The notes beneath the pieces are model-generated. The model saw only the letters and a program-made list of their open reading frames with translations, was not told the DNA's origin and searched no databases. Shown here piece after piece: positions 35,607-45,317 of a DNA stretch of 64,000 nt. The stretch covers positions 186,001-250,000 of the forward strand of contig NZ_CP195121.1 of NCBI RefSeq assembly GCF_052057775.1, in the 5' to 3' direction. The stretch is from Methanococcoides sp052057775 (GTDB taxonomy: Archaea > Halobacteriota > Methanosarcinia > Methanosarcinales > Methanosarcinaceae). A program made the position numbers and the translations under genes. Position 1 is the first letter of the stretch. Each line of letters starts with the position of its first letter.

Positions 35607-36701
35607 TCAGAAGAACTCTGCCAGCGTCTTCTGCCCCTTGCTTTCCTGAAGGCTGCCCACACGCACACCTATACGCCTAAGATTGAGGGTACTGCTATCC
35701 AGCAACTCATCCATGATCTGGTGCGAGATATCCAGCAGAATTTCTTTTTCTGCAACAGGGTGGCTCAATGTACGGCTTCTGGTGATGGTCCTGAAATTGG
35801 AATGGATGACCGTAACAGTGATCGATCTGAAAGACACATTCCGTCCCCGGACCTTTCCGAAAACATCAACCACAAGTTCGTCCAGCAGGGACATCACAAG
35901 ATCCCTCTTGCGGGTATCATGGATCAGCGAGGCCATCCTGCCTATCTGGTCAGAGGCGGTCTTCTCCTTTACAGGACTGTCATCGATACCCGATGCTGCC
36001 ATTTTCAACCAGGTGCCACGGGTCTTTCCGAAAGCCTCTATAAGCTCCTGCACATCGCACTCTGCAAGCTGGCTCACGGTCTCAATGCCCATTTCGGACA
36101 GCTTCTCTTCCGTTACGTTTCCTATGCCCCAGAGCTTTGATACCGGCATTTCCTTAAGAAAATCCCCCACCTCGCTATCACGAATGAGAGTTATACCATC
36201 CGGTTTCTGCCGAGAGGATGCCATCTTGGCAATTATCTTGTTCGGACCGATGCCCACCGAGCATGTAAGGTCCTCTGTCCCTTTTACGTCCGCTTTGATA
36301 CGCTTTGCGATCTCCTCAGCCCTGTCAAAGTCACCACCTGCCCCGTCAGTTATCTCAATGAAGGCCTCATCGATGCTTATCTTTTCAAAAAGTTCGCCAT
36401 CACCATCGGCATATGACCTCAGGATCTCCATTATACGGTCCGACACCTCTGTGTAGAACTCTTTCCTGACCGGCAGGTAGACCGCATCCGGTTTGATGGA
36501 CTTCGCGAGTCGGCATGGCATGGCAGAATGTATCCCTGCTTCCCTGGCAATGTAATTGCAGGTGCTTACAGCACCTCCTTCCTCACCCCTGTTGGAATAC
36601 ATGCAGACAACAACGGCCCTGTCTTTGATAGAAGGGTCCTCACGCTCTTCGATGGCTGCGTAGAAGTAGTCCATATCAACATGGAGGATTATCCGGGACA
36701 T
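35607..36701 (-). CDS. dinB: Y-family DNA polymerase IV with C-terminal PIP box
   Basis: The 364-residue translesion polymerase has the metal-binding HVDMDYFYAAIEE near the N-terminus, SIDEAFIEIT with the catalytic acidic pair, a helix-hairpin-helix thumb (KLWGIGNVTEEKL), and the little-finger domain. The last eight residues, QKTLAEFF (357-364), are a textbook PIP box for binding PCNA, whose gene is at 13518. ATG 36701 gives the family start MSRIILHVDMD; the longer frame to 36779 has no support. Confidence 0.93.
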   Translation of the reverse strand: MSRIILHVDMDYFYAAIEEREDPSIKDRAVVVCMYSNRGEEGGAVSTCNYIAREAGIHSAMPCRLAKSIKPDAVYLPVRKEFYTEVSDRIMEILRSYADGDGELFEKISIDEAFIEITDGAGGDFDRAEEIAKRIKADVKGTEDLTCSVGIGPNKIIAKMASSRQKPDGITLIRDSEVGDFLKEMPVSKLWGIGNVTEEKLSEMGIETVSQLAECDVQELIEAFGKTRGTWLKMAASGIDDSPVKEKTASDQIGRMASLIHDTRKRDLVMSLLDELVVDVFGKVRGRNVSFRSITVTVIHSNFRTITRSRTLSHPVAEKEILLDISHQIMDELLDSSTLNLRRIGVRVGSLQESKGQKTLAEFF

Positions 36702-36820
36702 TGTAAACCAAATATCTAGAAGATCAGTATTAAGGATTTGGCAAGTGGAGTGAAAGTAAGTCAAAAGTGAAATAATCAATGGAAAAAGAATATCAAAATG
36801 AGAAGTTTCAGAAAAACTTC

Positions 36821-37570
36821 TCAGGATCTATTTTCAATTACCACACTTGCATCCTCATCGAAAGGATTTGTCCTCATTGCCAGTGAGAAAAGGAAAGGAT
36901 AATTGGCCTTTTCATACTCCATGTATTCCAGCCATTCGCGTGTCAGCAGGCTGTATACCCTCTTGATGTCACCTGAGAGGTGCATCTGGTCGGTTTCCGG
37001 AAGGGCTGAAAGGTCTTCCCTGTAGTCAAACTCTTCGAGCATATGGAAGACAGCGCGGATCAACTCGGTGAAAGACTCATGCTCGAACATCGCCGGATTC
37101 TGGAGCAGGGATAACATGAACTCCCTTTTTGCGACCAGTGATGAAGAGAATGAGACAAGATCTATCTTGCTTACATCGACCTGATAATCATAGTGTCCAA
37201 GGAAATTCTCAAGTTCATCGAACTCACTGTCCGACCAGTCATTCTCTATGACAAATTTATCCCTCACTTTGTCAAGATGAGGATCTGCATCAGAGATCAC
37301 CGCAAGAAGTTTGGTACCCACTTCGCTGAAGAAGCTCCCGATGATCATGTTCAGTTTTTCCTCACGGTGCTTTTTCTCGATACTCTCAAGGAAGTGATGG
37401 ATGATCAGTGATGCCAGCAGCACTTCTATGGGTACAAAGGCGATCCTTCCGACAAGATAGATCCAGATGTGGTGCGAATCATGGAATACCAGATAATGCG
37501 CCAGATGGATGATGGCCGATGCCAGAACAAGACCGAATCCAAATAAGATATATTTTGAACGATTATCCAT
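36821..37570 (-). CDS. Two-TM membrane protein of unknown function
   Basis: The 249-residue protein has two membrane helices near the N-terminus (about 7-27 and 38-60: FGFGLVLASAIIHLAHYLV and IAFVPIEVLLASLIIHHFL), then a charged, mostly helical cytoplasmic domain of about 185 residues. No catalytic motif is seen. ATG 37570 is chosen because GGAGTGA stands six bases before it. Its promoter region lies directly beside the long ATCA repeat. I do not recognise a family. Confidence 0.65.
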   Translation of the reverse strand: MDNRSKYILFGFGLVLASAIIHLAHYLVFHDSHHIWIYLVGRIAFVPIEVLLASLIIHHFLESIEKKHREEKLNMIIGSFFSEVGTKLLAVISDADPHLDKVRDKFVIENDWSDSEFDELENFLGHYDYQVDVSKIDLVSFSSSLVAKREFMLSLLQNPAMFEHESFTELIRAVFHMLEEFDYREDLSALPETDQMHLSGDIKRVYSLLTREWLEYMEYEKANYPFLFSLAMRTNPFDEDASVVIENRS

Positions 37571-37642
37571 ATATTTCACTCCTAATTACTTTGATTTTTA
37601 AATGTATTAAATGCTTAGATGCAGAAAGAAGTTTATAGATCG

Positions 37643-38348
<706 letters not shown>

Positions 38349-38481
38349 TGTGATCCTCACAGGTATTTTGTTAGCACAATACAAAACGTTTTCCTGAAAA
38401 AGAGTTCCATTTCAGGAGACTAACTTTCCTGACCTACCGTGGAAGCACATTGAAATAAATAAAGAGATAATATGGAATAAC

Positions 38482-39867
38482 ATGGCCTTTCCCGAATTGT
38501 TCAACACAGGAACTGACATGCTAAGTGTCCTGAAGACCATTGACAGCCTTGTTTGGGGACCTCCACTCCTTCTTTTCCTTGTGGGGACAGGAATATACCT
38601 CACGATCAGTCTGGGCCTCATACAGGTATTCCGGCTACCACTGGCATTACGTTATGTGATCAGACCTGACCCAAAGGACAATGACAACGAAGGTGATATC
38701 TCAAGTTTCGCAGCTCTCACAACGGCCCTTGCAGCAACGATAGGAACAGGGAACATCGTTGGTGTCGCCACCGCCATAAAGGCCGGTGGACCGGGAGCAC
38801 TTTTCTGGATGTGGCTGGCAGCCTTCTTCGGGATGGCAACAAAGTATGCCGAATGCATGCTCGCGGTGAAGTATAGGACTGTGGACGAGAACGGACAGAT
38901 GGCTGGTGGGCCCATGCATTACATCACAAAAGGACTATCAGACAGGCCCTACAGCAAACCACTTGCGATCTTCTTTGCCTTTAGCGGCGTCGGAGTTGCA
39001 TTCTTTGGGATAGGCATTTTCCCGCAGGTCAATGCCATAGCTGATTCTGCATCCATTACGCTCAATGTACCCCCGCTATACACGGCAATTGTGATCACGG
39101 TGCTGGTAGCCATGGTAACGATCGGAGGCATCCAGAACATTGCAAAGGTGGCGAAGATTCTGGTCCCTTTCATGGCTGTGGCATATGTACTTGGATGCCT
39201 GATCATAATAATATTGAATCTGGAGTTGCTGCCATCTACGGTCTCACAGATAATACGCTCAGCATTCACACCAACGGCTGCAGCAGGAGGATTCCTCGGG
39301 TCTACCATGATACTGGCTGTACAGATGGGGATTGCAAGAGGGGTATTCTCCAATGAGTCCGGACTTGGGAGTGCACCCATCGCTGCAGCTGCTGCAAGGA
39401 TCAGGGAGCCTGCAAAGCAGGGCCTCATATCCATGACAGGTACCTTCTTCGATACCATAATCATCTGTACTATGACAGGTATCGTCCTTGTGATGACAGG
39501 AGCCTGGACAAGTGAATATGAAGGTGCCTACATGACCTCCTATGCATTCTCCACAGGGATGGAAAGCATTGGCTCCTATATCGTTGGCATAGGACTGATG
39601 TTCTTTGCATTCACAACCATACTCGGATGGAACTACTACGGTGAAAGATGTGTTCAGTTCCTTGTGGGTGTCCGGGGGATCATGCCTTACAGGATCGCCT
39701 ACATCGCTCTTGTGGGAGGTGGAGTGTACCTGACACTGGACACCATCTGGGTTCTTGCAGACATCGTTAACGGACTGATGGTCATACCCAACCTGATAGC
39801 AATTCTGGCGCTTCGCAAGGTCATCGTGAAGGAGACGCGGAAATACTTCGATGGTCTCGAGGAATAA
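38482..39867 (+). CDS. agcS: Sodium:alanine/glycine symporter (AGCS family)
   Basis: The 461-residue transporter has about eleven membrane segments and the AGCS hallmarks LAATIGTGNIVGVATAI, GGPMHYITKGL, and NESGLGSAPIAAAAA. It imports alanine or glycine with sodium. The long tail WNYYGERCVQFLVG is family-typical. It is flanked by nth (divergent) and porB (convergent). Alanine versus glycine cannot be told from sequence alone. Confidence 0.9.
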   Translation: MAFPELFNTGTDMLSVLKTIDSLVWGPPLLLFLVGTGIYLTISLGLIQVFRLPLALRYVIRPDPKDNDNEGDISSFAALTTALAATIGTGNIVGVATAIKAGGPGALFWMWLAAFFGMATKYAECMLAVKYRTVDENGQMAGGPMHYITKGLSDRPYSKPLAIFFAFSGVGVAFFGIGIFPQVNAIADSASITLNVPPLYTAIVITVLVAMVTIGGIQNIAKVAKILVPFMAVAYVLGCLIIIILNLELLPSTVSQIIRSAFTPTAAAGGFLGSTMILAVQMGIARGVFSNESGLGSAPIAAAAARIREPAKQGLISMTGTFFDTIIICTMTGIVLVMTGAWTSEYEGAYMTSYAFSTGMESIGSYIVGIGLMFFAFTTILGWNYYGERCVQFLVGVRGIMPYRIAYIALVGGGVYLTLDTIWVLADIVNGLMVIPNLIAILALRKVIVKETRKYFDGLEE

Positions 39868-39940
39868 AGCAAAAGCTACCCCATAGGCTATCAGGTCATG
39901 AGCAGTGAATAGCAATAAGGTATATGCAAAGGAATGATCA

Positions 39941-39969
39941 GAAAAATAAAATAAATAAAAATAAAAAAG
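39941..39969 (-). terminator. T-rich terminator of the por operon
   Basis: Read on the minus strand, the stretch after the porB stop is a run of T interrupted by single A bases, the usual archaeal U-rich stop signal. No hairpin is seen. Confidence 0.45.
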
Positions 39970-39984
39970 AGATGAGTTTCGGGT

Positions 39985-40860
39985 TTACTGTAACCCGAAC
40001 TTCTCAATGTTCTCGTCAGCGAGCGCCTGGATCTGCTTGATGATCTCATCTCCGCCTTCCTTTGTGAAAAGGTGCTTGAAACGACGCTGCATCTTGAGGT
40101 AATCTTCTACAGGTTTTGGATTCCTGACCTTCTTGACTGTGGTGATCTCACCGTTCTCCATCTCATAGAGTGGCCAGAGGCATGTCTCAACAGCCATCTT
40201 TGCGACCTCTACGGTCTTGGAAGTGTCGAATCCCCATCCGGTTGTACATGGTGCGTGTGCGTGCACGTAGGTAGGACCTTCGACGTCCACTGCTGTCTTG
40301 ACCTTCCTGATCATGTCCTTTGGATATCCGATGGAAGTTGTTGCAACGTATGGTGAACCGTGTGCAGCCATGATCGCAGGCATGTTCTTCTTTGGACGGA
40401 TGTTACCGAAGGAGACCTCACCTGCAGGACTGGTGGTAGTGGTTGCTGCAAATGGTGTTGCACCACTTCTCTGAACACCTGTGTTCATGTATGCTTCGTT
40501 GTCGATACAGACGAATGTGAAATCATGTCCTCTCTCGAATGCACCGGACACTGAACGCATACCGATATCGAGTGTTGCACCGTCACCGCCCATTGCGATG
40601 ATCTTGGTCTTGCCCATCTCGCCCTTTGCCTTGAGAGCAGCCTCTACACCGGATGCAACTGCTGCGTTGTTCTCGAAGAGTGAGTGGATCCATGGAACCT
40701 CCCATGAGGATTCCGGATATGGGGTTGTCATGACCTCAAGACATCCGGTAGGACTGACAACGATACAGTCCTCACCTGCTGCCATGAGAGTGAACTTTGC
40801 AGCCATTGCGTCACAGCAACCTGCACATCCCCTGTGTCCTGGAGCTAACAGTGATTTCAT
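39985..40860 (-). CDS. porB: Pyruvate:ferredoxin oxidoreductase, beta subunit
   Basis: The 291-residue subunit binds thiamine diphosphate. It has GHRGCAGCCDAMA, a CIVVSPTGCLEV segment, the TPP motif GDGATLDIGMRS...NEAYMNTG, and a cysteine in APCTTGW that with the others binds an iron-sulphur cluster. It works with PorA, PorC and PorD to oxidise pyruvate to acetyl-CoA or to run the reverse carbon fixation step. It overlaps the porA stop by four bases. Confidence 0.95.
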   Translation of the reverse strand: MKSLLAPGHRGCAGCCDAMAAKFTLMAAGEDCIVVSPTGCLEVMTTPYPESSWEVPWIHSLFENNAAVASGVEAALKAKGEMGKTKIIAMGGDGATLDIGMRSVSGAFERGHDFTFVCIDNEAYMNTGVQRSGATPFAATTTTSPAGEVSFGNIRPKKNMPAIMAAHGSPYVATTSIGYPKDMIRKVKTAVDVEGPTYVHAHAPCTTGWGFDTSKTVEVAKMAVETCLWPLYEMENGEITTVKKVRNPKPVEDYLKMQRRFKHLFTKEGGDEIIKQIQALADENIEKFGLQ

Positions 40861-42071
40861 AACAATTCCTCCTTCAGGTCAGTGAACTGGCTTTCGACAG
40901 TGATACCTGAATCCATTACTTTCTTTGCCTCGTCAATGATGAACTCAATTGTGCTCATCGGGATGTCACGACCTCCCTGACCGATCATATAGCCGATGAT
41001 CGGGACATTGACGTCTGTGTTGTACATCTTTGCCTTGGTCTCTGTGAACAGTGCACCCTCGTTAAGACCGATGGAGATGTTCTTGTCGAGTGCGACAACG
41101 ACCTTAGCATCCTTGATAACGTTCTTGATAGCTTCGGTTGGGAACGGACGGAATGATCTTACCTTCAGCAGACCGACCTTGACACCATTTGCCCTGAGCT
41201 TGTCAACAACATCCTTGATGGTACCGACAATGGAACCCATTGCCATGAGGATGATATCTGCATCATCTGTCTCGTAGGTGTCTATAAGGCCACCATAGTA
41301 CCTTCCAAAGATATCATAGAACTCAGCAGCAGCGTCCTCGATCTTCTTCAATGCCTTGTCCATTGCCTGCTGCTGGAGGAACCTGAACTCAGTGTATGAG
41401 TCAGGATCTGCGAATGCGCCGAAGGTCTTAGGGTTCTTCGGGTCAAGCTTGTACTCAGGCTCGAACGGTGGCAGGTATTCTGCTACAAGATCATCATCAA
41501 GAAGGACGACAGGTTCGTAGACGTGGGACAGGATAAAACCATCCATACAGGTCATTACCGGAAGCAGGATGTCCGGATCCTCAGCGATCTTGAATGCCTG
41601 TGCGGTCATGTCGGAGATCTCCTGTGTGTCCTCTGCATAGAGCTGGATCCAGCCGGTGTCTCTCTGGGAGATGGAATCCTGCTGGTCGTTCCAGATGTTG
41701 ATAGGTGCACTGACTGCCCTGTTCGCAATGGTCATTACAATAGGTAACCTCATACCTGAGACGTTGAACAGAACTTCGTGCATAAGTTCAAGACCCTGGG
41801 AGGTTGTTGCGGAGTAACTCCTTGCACCTGCAGCGGATGAACCGACCAGTGCGGAAAGTGCGGAGAACTCGGACTCTACCATTATGTATTCACATTTTGG
41901 GATCTCACCGTCAGCAATGAACTGGGAAAGCTCTTCTACGATATGGGTCTGTGGTGTGATCGGATATGCAGAGATCACATTTGGTCTGCATGACTTTACA
42001 GCACTTGCGACCGCATAGGAACCTTCTACAACGACCATGTTCTTCTTGTCTTCTTCATAATTACGGCGCAT
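40857..42071 (-). CDS. porA: Pyruvate:ferredoxin oxidoreductase, alpha subunit
   Basis: The 404-residue subunit has the substrate and TPP pyrimidine domain: ISAYPITPQTHIVEELS, the glutamate region VESEFSALSALVGSSAAGAR, and SQGLELMHE. The threonine in YPITPQT is the usual pyruvate-binding residue. It lies between porD (adjoining, no gap) and porB (four-base overlap), the standard order C-D-A-B. Confidence 0.95.
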   Translation of the reverse strand: MRRNYEEDKKNMVVVEGSYAVASAVKSCRPNVISAYPITPQTHIVEELSQFIADGEIPKCEYIMVESEFSALSALVGSSAAGARSYSATTSQGLELMHEVLFNVSGMRLPIVMTIANRAVSAPINIWNDQQDSISQRDTGWIQLYAEDTQEISDMTAQAFKIAEDPDILLPVMTCMDGFILSHVYEPVVLLDDDLVAEYLPPFEPEYKLDPKNPKTFGAFADPDSYTEFRFLQQQAMDKALKKIEDAAAEFYDIFGRYYGGLIDTYETDDADIILMAMGSIVGTIKDVVDKLRANGVKVGLLKVRSFRPFPTEAIKNVIKDAKVVVALDKNISIGLNEGALFTETKAKMYNTDVNVPIIGYMIGQGGRDIPMSTIEFIIDEAKKVMDSGITVESQFTDLKEELL

Positions 42072-42335
42072 TTATTTCTCCTCCAGAACCATCTCAATAG
42101 CGTCCTTTGGACATTCGTTAGCACAAATACCGCATCCCTTGCAGAAATCATAGTTGAACTCAAAGAAGCCATCGTCCCTTGGATCGATCGAAGCGTCCGG
42201 ACATAAGAGCTCACAGAGCTTGCATTTGATGCATTTGTCATAATCATAAACAGGTTTGAATGTTCTCCATCCACCGGTCTTGTTAACAATGGTGGAACCC
42301 GGAGCACAAACGCCTCCTGGTGGAATAGTTGCCAT
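42072..42335 (-). CDS. porD: Pyruvate:ferredoxin oxidoreductase, delta subunit (ferredoxin-like)
   Basis: The 87-residue protein has two 4Fe-4S motifs, CIKCKLCELLCP and CKGCGICANECP, preceded by a GWRTFKPVYD segment typical of PorD. It carries electrons from the TPP site to the outer ferredoxin. It follows porC by four bases. Confidence 0.95.
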   Translation of the reverse strand: MATIPPGGVCAPGSTIVNKTGGWRTFKPVYDYDKCIKCKLCELLCPDASIDPRDDGFFEFNYDFCKGCGICANECPKDAIEMVLEEK

Positions 42336-42339
42336 TATT

Positions 42340-42882
42340 TTAGGCCTCCTTCATCATGTCGTAGGCTTTCTGGATAGCCTCTGCGTTCTTTTCACCGACC
42401 TTGCCGGGGAAACGGTGCATGACAGCATTCTTGATGGATTCCGGCTTGATAAGACCGGTAGCTCCGGCAAAAGCACCTAACAGAACAGTGTTCACAATAG
42501 GCCTGCCAATGACATCAAGAGCGATCTTTGTAGCGTTTACGGTCATGATCTTTGCTTTGGTGTCAAGGTCGAAATGTTCAGGGTCAAAGTCACTGTTCAC
42601 AATGATGATGCCGCCCTCTTTAGCACCGCTCTCGACACTGACAACTTCAAGAAGTGTAGGGTCCTGAACGATAACATAGTCCGGCTCGTAGATCTGTGCC
42701 CTGAGCCTGATCGGTTCATCGCTGATCCTGGTAAATGCCTGAACAGGTGCACCACGGCGCTCCACACCAAAAGCAGGGAAAGCCTGGCTGAACTTACCAT
42801 CCTCAAAAGCTGCGACTGCAAGCAGTTCAGCAGCAGTAACTGAGCCCTGTCCGCCTCTACCGTGTATTCGTATTTCTTTCAT
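42340..42882 (-). CDS. porC: Pyruvate:ferredoxin oxidoreductase, gamma subunit
   Basis: The 180-residue subunit starts MKEIRIHGRGGQGSVTAAELLA, the family signature, and has ERRGAPVQAFTRI in the middle. ATG 42882 is chosen because homology begins there; upstream frame sequence to 42984 is not conserved-looking and would fill the leader. It is the first gene of the por operon. Confidence 0.95.
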   Translation of the reverse strand: MKEIRIHGRGGQGSVTAAELLAVAAFEDGKFSQAFPAFGVERRGAPVQAFTRISDEPIRLRAQIYEPDYVIVQDPTLLEVVSVESGAKEGGIIIVNSDFDPEHFDLDTKAKIMTVNATKIALDVIGRPIVNTVLLGAFAGATGLIKPESIKNAVMHRFPGKVGEKNAEAIQKAYDMMKEA

Positions 42883-43200
42883 GCGTATTCTCCGTAAGAC
42901 AGTAAATGTATAATAGTTCGATAAACGACAGCTACCAAACTCGTTCCGGGACATGGTCCAACAGGGAAACGAAGTTGACGCCACAAGGACCTAACCTCTG
43001 GGATATAGCTGATTTCTACATGCAATGACAGCCAAAAATATATATAGCAGTCTAAATGCAATGTTTAATTGTGTACAATCCTAATTATTATTTAGTCTTT
43101 CGGTAAATAGACGGCAAAATACAAACTGAAAAATGACAGATTGTTCAAGAAAACATTAACATAAGACGCACACCATAATTGATGCACATATGTGCAAAAC
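42883..43200 (-). promoter_or_regulatory. por operon promoter and leader
   Basis: This 318-base gene-free stretch holds a strong TATA box at 43034-43047 (CTATATATATTTTT on the minus strand). The start of transcription would be near 43015, leaving a leader of about 130 bases before porC. No clear hairpin or known riboswitch is seen in the leader. The rest, to 43200, is AT-rich spacer after dus. Confidence 0.5.
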
Positions 43201-44157
43201 TCATTCCTCAAAGTCTCCGCACATATTCCGGATACAGTCCATAAGAGAACTGTGAGAATCTGCATTGCCCATTCCCAGGCGAATACCCCTGCTACCCCTC
43301 AGCCCCCGGGTGAACCACTGGGAATGTGCCTTCATGTTCACATGATCCACCAGATCGAACTTCTCCAGGAGCCTTATGTACTCCAGAAGATCATCCCTGC
43401 GTTGCTCACAACCAAACTCAATGACCTCACCATCCTCAAGGTAGCGGGAGATCCGGTAAAATATATGAGGATCACCCATAGCTGCCCTCCCGATCATGAG
43501 ACCATCACAGCCCGTATATTCAAGTATACGCTTTGCAGAATCTCCGTCCCTCACATCACCATTTGCAATGACCGGGACAGATACCTCCTCTTTGATCCGT
43601 TTTGCATAACTATGGTCTGCAACTCCCTGATACCCCTGCTCCCTTGTACGGCCGTGGACGGTGATCGCACAGACACCGGCATCCTCCAGCCGGCAAGCAA
43701 TATCAAGGGTTGCTTCCATGTTTTCAAGGATACGTATCTTTGCAGTAACGGGAGTCCTCACATCCTCACAGAGGCTGGAGAAGATACTGCTGATAACATC
43801 AGGAGACCGAAGCAACGCAGAGCCGCACCCTGCATTCGTGATAGCAGGGGAAGGGCAGCCAAGATTTATATCGATTATCTCCGGTTCGAACATTTCCTCG
43901 ATGGAAAGTGCTGCGGAAGTTATGGTCTCAGGACAGTTACCGAACAACTGGACCCCAAAGGGTCGTTCTTCCTCACAGGTCATACCCCGGAGGAACGTTT
44001 TTTCATTCCCGTGTACAACAGCATCCGAGCTGATCATCTCAGTGAAGCTCAGAGATGCACCATATTTTTTGCACATCAGCCTGAAGGCAAGATTCGTCAC
44101 ATCGGCCATCGGTGCGAGTAAAAGATTACCTGTAAGATCTACGCCACCCAGTCTCAT
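43201..44157 (-). CDS. dus: tRNA-dihydrouridine synthase family protein
   Basis: The 318-residue FMN enzyme reduces uridines in tRNA. It has LLAPMADVTNLAFR, IDINLGCPSP with the catalytic cysteine, ITVHGRTREQGYQG, VIANGDVRDGDSAKRIL and the FMN phosphate site GLMIGRAAMGDP. The length is usual for Dus. The gene stands alone, divergent from the UPF0200 gene. Confidence 0.92.
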   Translation of the reverse strand: MRLGGVDLTGNLLLAPMADVTNLAFRLMCKKYGASLSFTEMISSDAVVHGNEKTFLRGMTCEEERPFGVQLFGNCPETITSAALSIEEMFEPEIIDINLGCPSPAITNAGCGSALLRSPDVISSIFSSLCEDVRTPVTAKIRILENMEATLDIACRLEDAGVCAITVHGRTREQGYQGVADHSYAKRIKEEVSVPVIANGDVRDGDSAKRILEYTGCDGLMIGRAAMGDPHIFYRISRYLEDGEVIEFGCEQRRDDLLEYIRLLEKFDLVDHVNMKAHSQWFTRGLRGSRGIRLGMGNADSHSSLMDCIRNMCGDFEE

Positions 44158-44320
44158 GTTAAGCTCAGTTCATTCAAAGAAATACTAATATATAAAATCA
44201 AAACCTTGATAAGCCCCTCAGACATACGTCTATTACAAGACAGACTGTTCGACCTCACCTTAATCATTACTTAATTACCAGATTACCTAATTACTAAAAA
44301 TCACAACAGGATCATGAAAT

Positions 44321-44860
44321 ATGAAGATCATAGCTTTTGTCGGAATGCCGGCAGCAGGAAAATCCGTGGCATCAGATGTTGTAAAGGAACAGAACATAGA
44401 TGTCGTCAACATGGGAGATGTCATACGTGACGAAGTTAAGGCCAGAGGACTTGACCCTACGGATGTGAACACCGGAGGTGTGGCCAACGACCTGAGGGCA
44501 AAAGAAGGAATGGATGCTGTTGCAAAACGCTGTGTTCCTAAGATAGAGGCAGCAGGAAAAGACCTTGTTGTAGTTGACGGTGTCCGCGGAATAGCTGAGG
44601 TCAACTTCTTCAAGGAACATTTCGGTGAGGAATTTACTCTGGTATTCATCGATGCTCCCCTGGCAATGCGCTTTGAAAGGGTCTCAAACCGTGGCAGAAG
44701 CGATGACATGACCGATATAGAGGCGTTAAAGGTCAGGGACGAGCGGGAACTCGGATGGGGGCTTGCAGAAGCCATCAAGGTATCAGATATCACCATTGAC
44801 AACACCGGAACCATCGATGAGTTCAGGAAAGAGATCAAAGCAATTCTGGAGAAAGCATGA
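44321..44860 (+). CDS. UPF0200 P-loop kinase-like protein (dephospho-CoA kinase-related)
   Basis: The 179-residue protein has a P-loop GMPAAGKS at residues 8-15 and a nucleoside-kinase fold: VVNMGDVIRDEVKARG, VVVDGVRGIAEVNFFKEHF and FERVSNRGRSDD in the lid. It belongs to the archaeal UPF0200 family, whose substrate is not established. It is the first gene of a run with UPF0201 and a TIM-barrel protein, with four-base overlap to the next. Confidence 0.88.
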   Translation: MKIIAFVGMPAAGKSVASDVVKEQNIDVVNMGDVIRDEVKARGLDPTDVNTGGVANDLRAKEGMDAVAKRCVPKIEAAGKDLVVVDGVRGIAEVNFFKEHFGEEFTLVFIDAPLAMRFERVSNRGRSDDMTDIEALKVRDERELGWGLAEAIKVSDITIDNTGTIDEFRKEIKAILEKA

Positions 44861-45297
44861 TCGAAGTAAAAGTAACTACCATGATCAACCCTACAGAGGA
44901 TGAGAATAAAGTGGAAGACGCGGTCCTTAGAATGTTCCCGCTGATCGAGCTGGAAACCTTCACCAACGATGAAGGAAAGTTCATTAAAGGTACCGGAGGC
45001 ATTGAAAGCCTCAGGAACATCCATGACCTTTTCAGAAGGGAAGAGATCATTGATACTGCCCGCACCAGACTGGAGGCAGGTAGTTATAAGGACCCCACAA
45101 GGACATCTTTCCTTATCAACAAGCAGGTGGCAACAAAAGGAAGGCTGAACTTCCCTGCTATCGAAGAGCCTCTTGGCTCCATACACGTTGACATAGAGGT
45201 AGATGATGCGGAATCCATGGAGATCCTTATAGAATGGCTCACACCGCCTACCGAGGACGGCGTGGTCCTTTTTGAGGCTGAAATGCCTGAACTTTGA
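44857..45297 (+). CDS. UPF0201 family protein
   Basis: The 146-residue protein matches UPF0201: it starts MIEVKVTTMINPTED, has EDAVLRMFP and a central DLFRREEIIDTARTRL, then LNKQ-like LINKQVATKGRLNF. The family has an alpha-beta fold likened to RNA-binding domains, and pairs with UPF0200 in many archaeal genomes. Function is unknown. Its ATG overlaps the UPF0200 stop (ATGA). Confidence 0.88.
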   Translation: MIEVKVTTMINPTEDENKVEDAVLRMFPLIELETFTNDEGKFIKGTGGIESLRNIHDLFRREEIIDTARTRLEAGSYKDPTRTSFLINKQVATKGRLNFPAIEEPLGSIHVDIEVDDAESMEILIEWLTPPTEDGVVLFEAEMPEL

Positions 45298-45317
45298 AAT
45301 ACACGGACGAAGAGAAC

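Noticed and set aside
43192..44121. 309-codon + strand frame across dus
   Set aside because: It lies fully antisense to a clear dus gene and has no domain or ribosome site.
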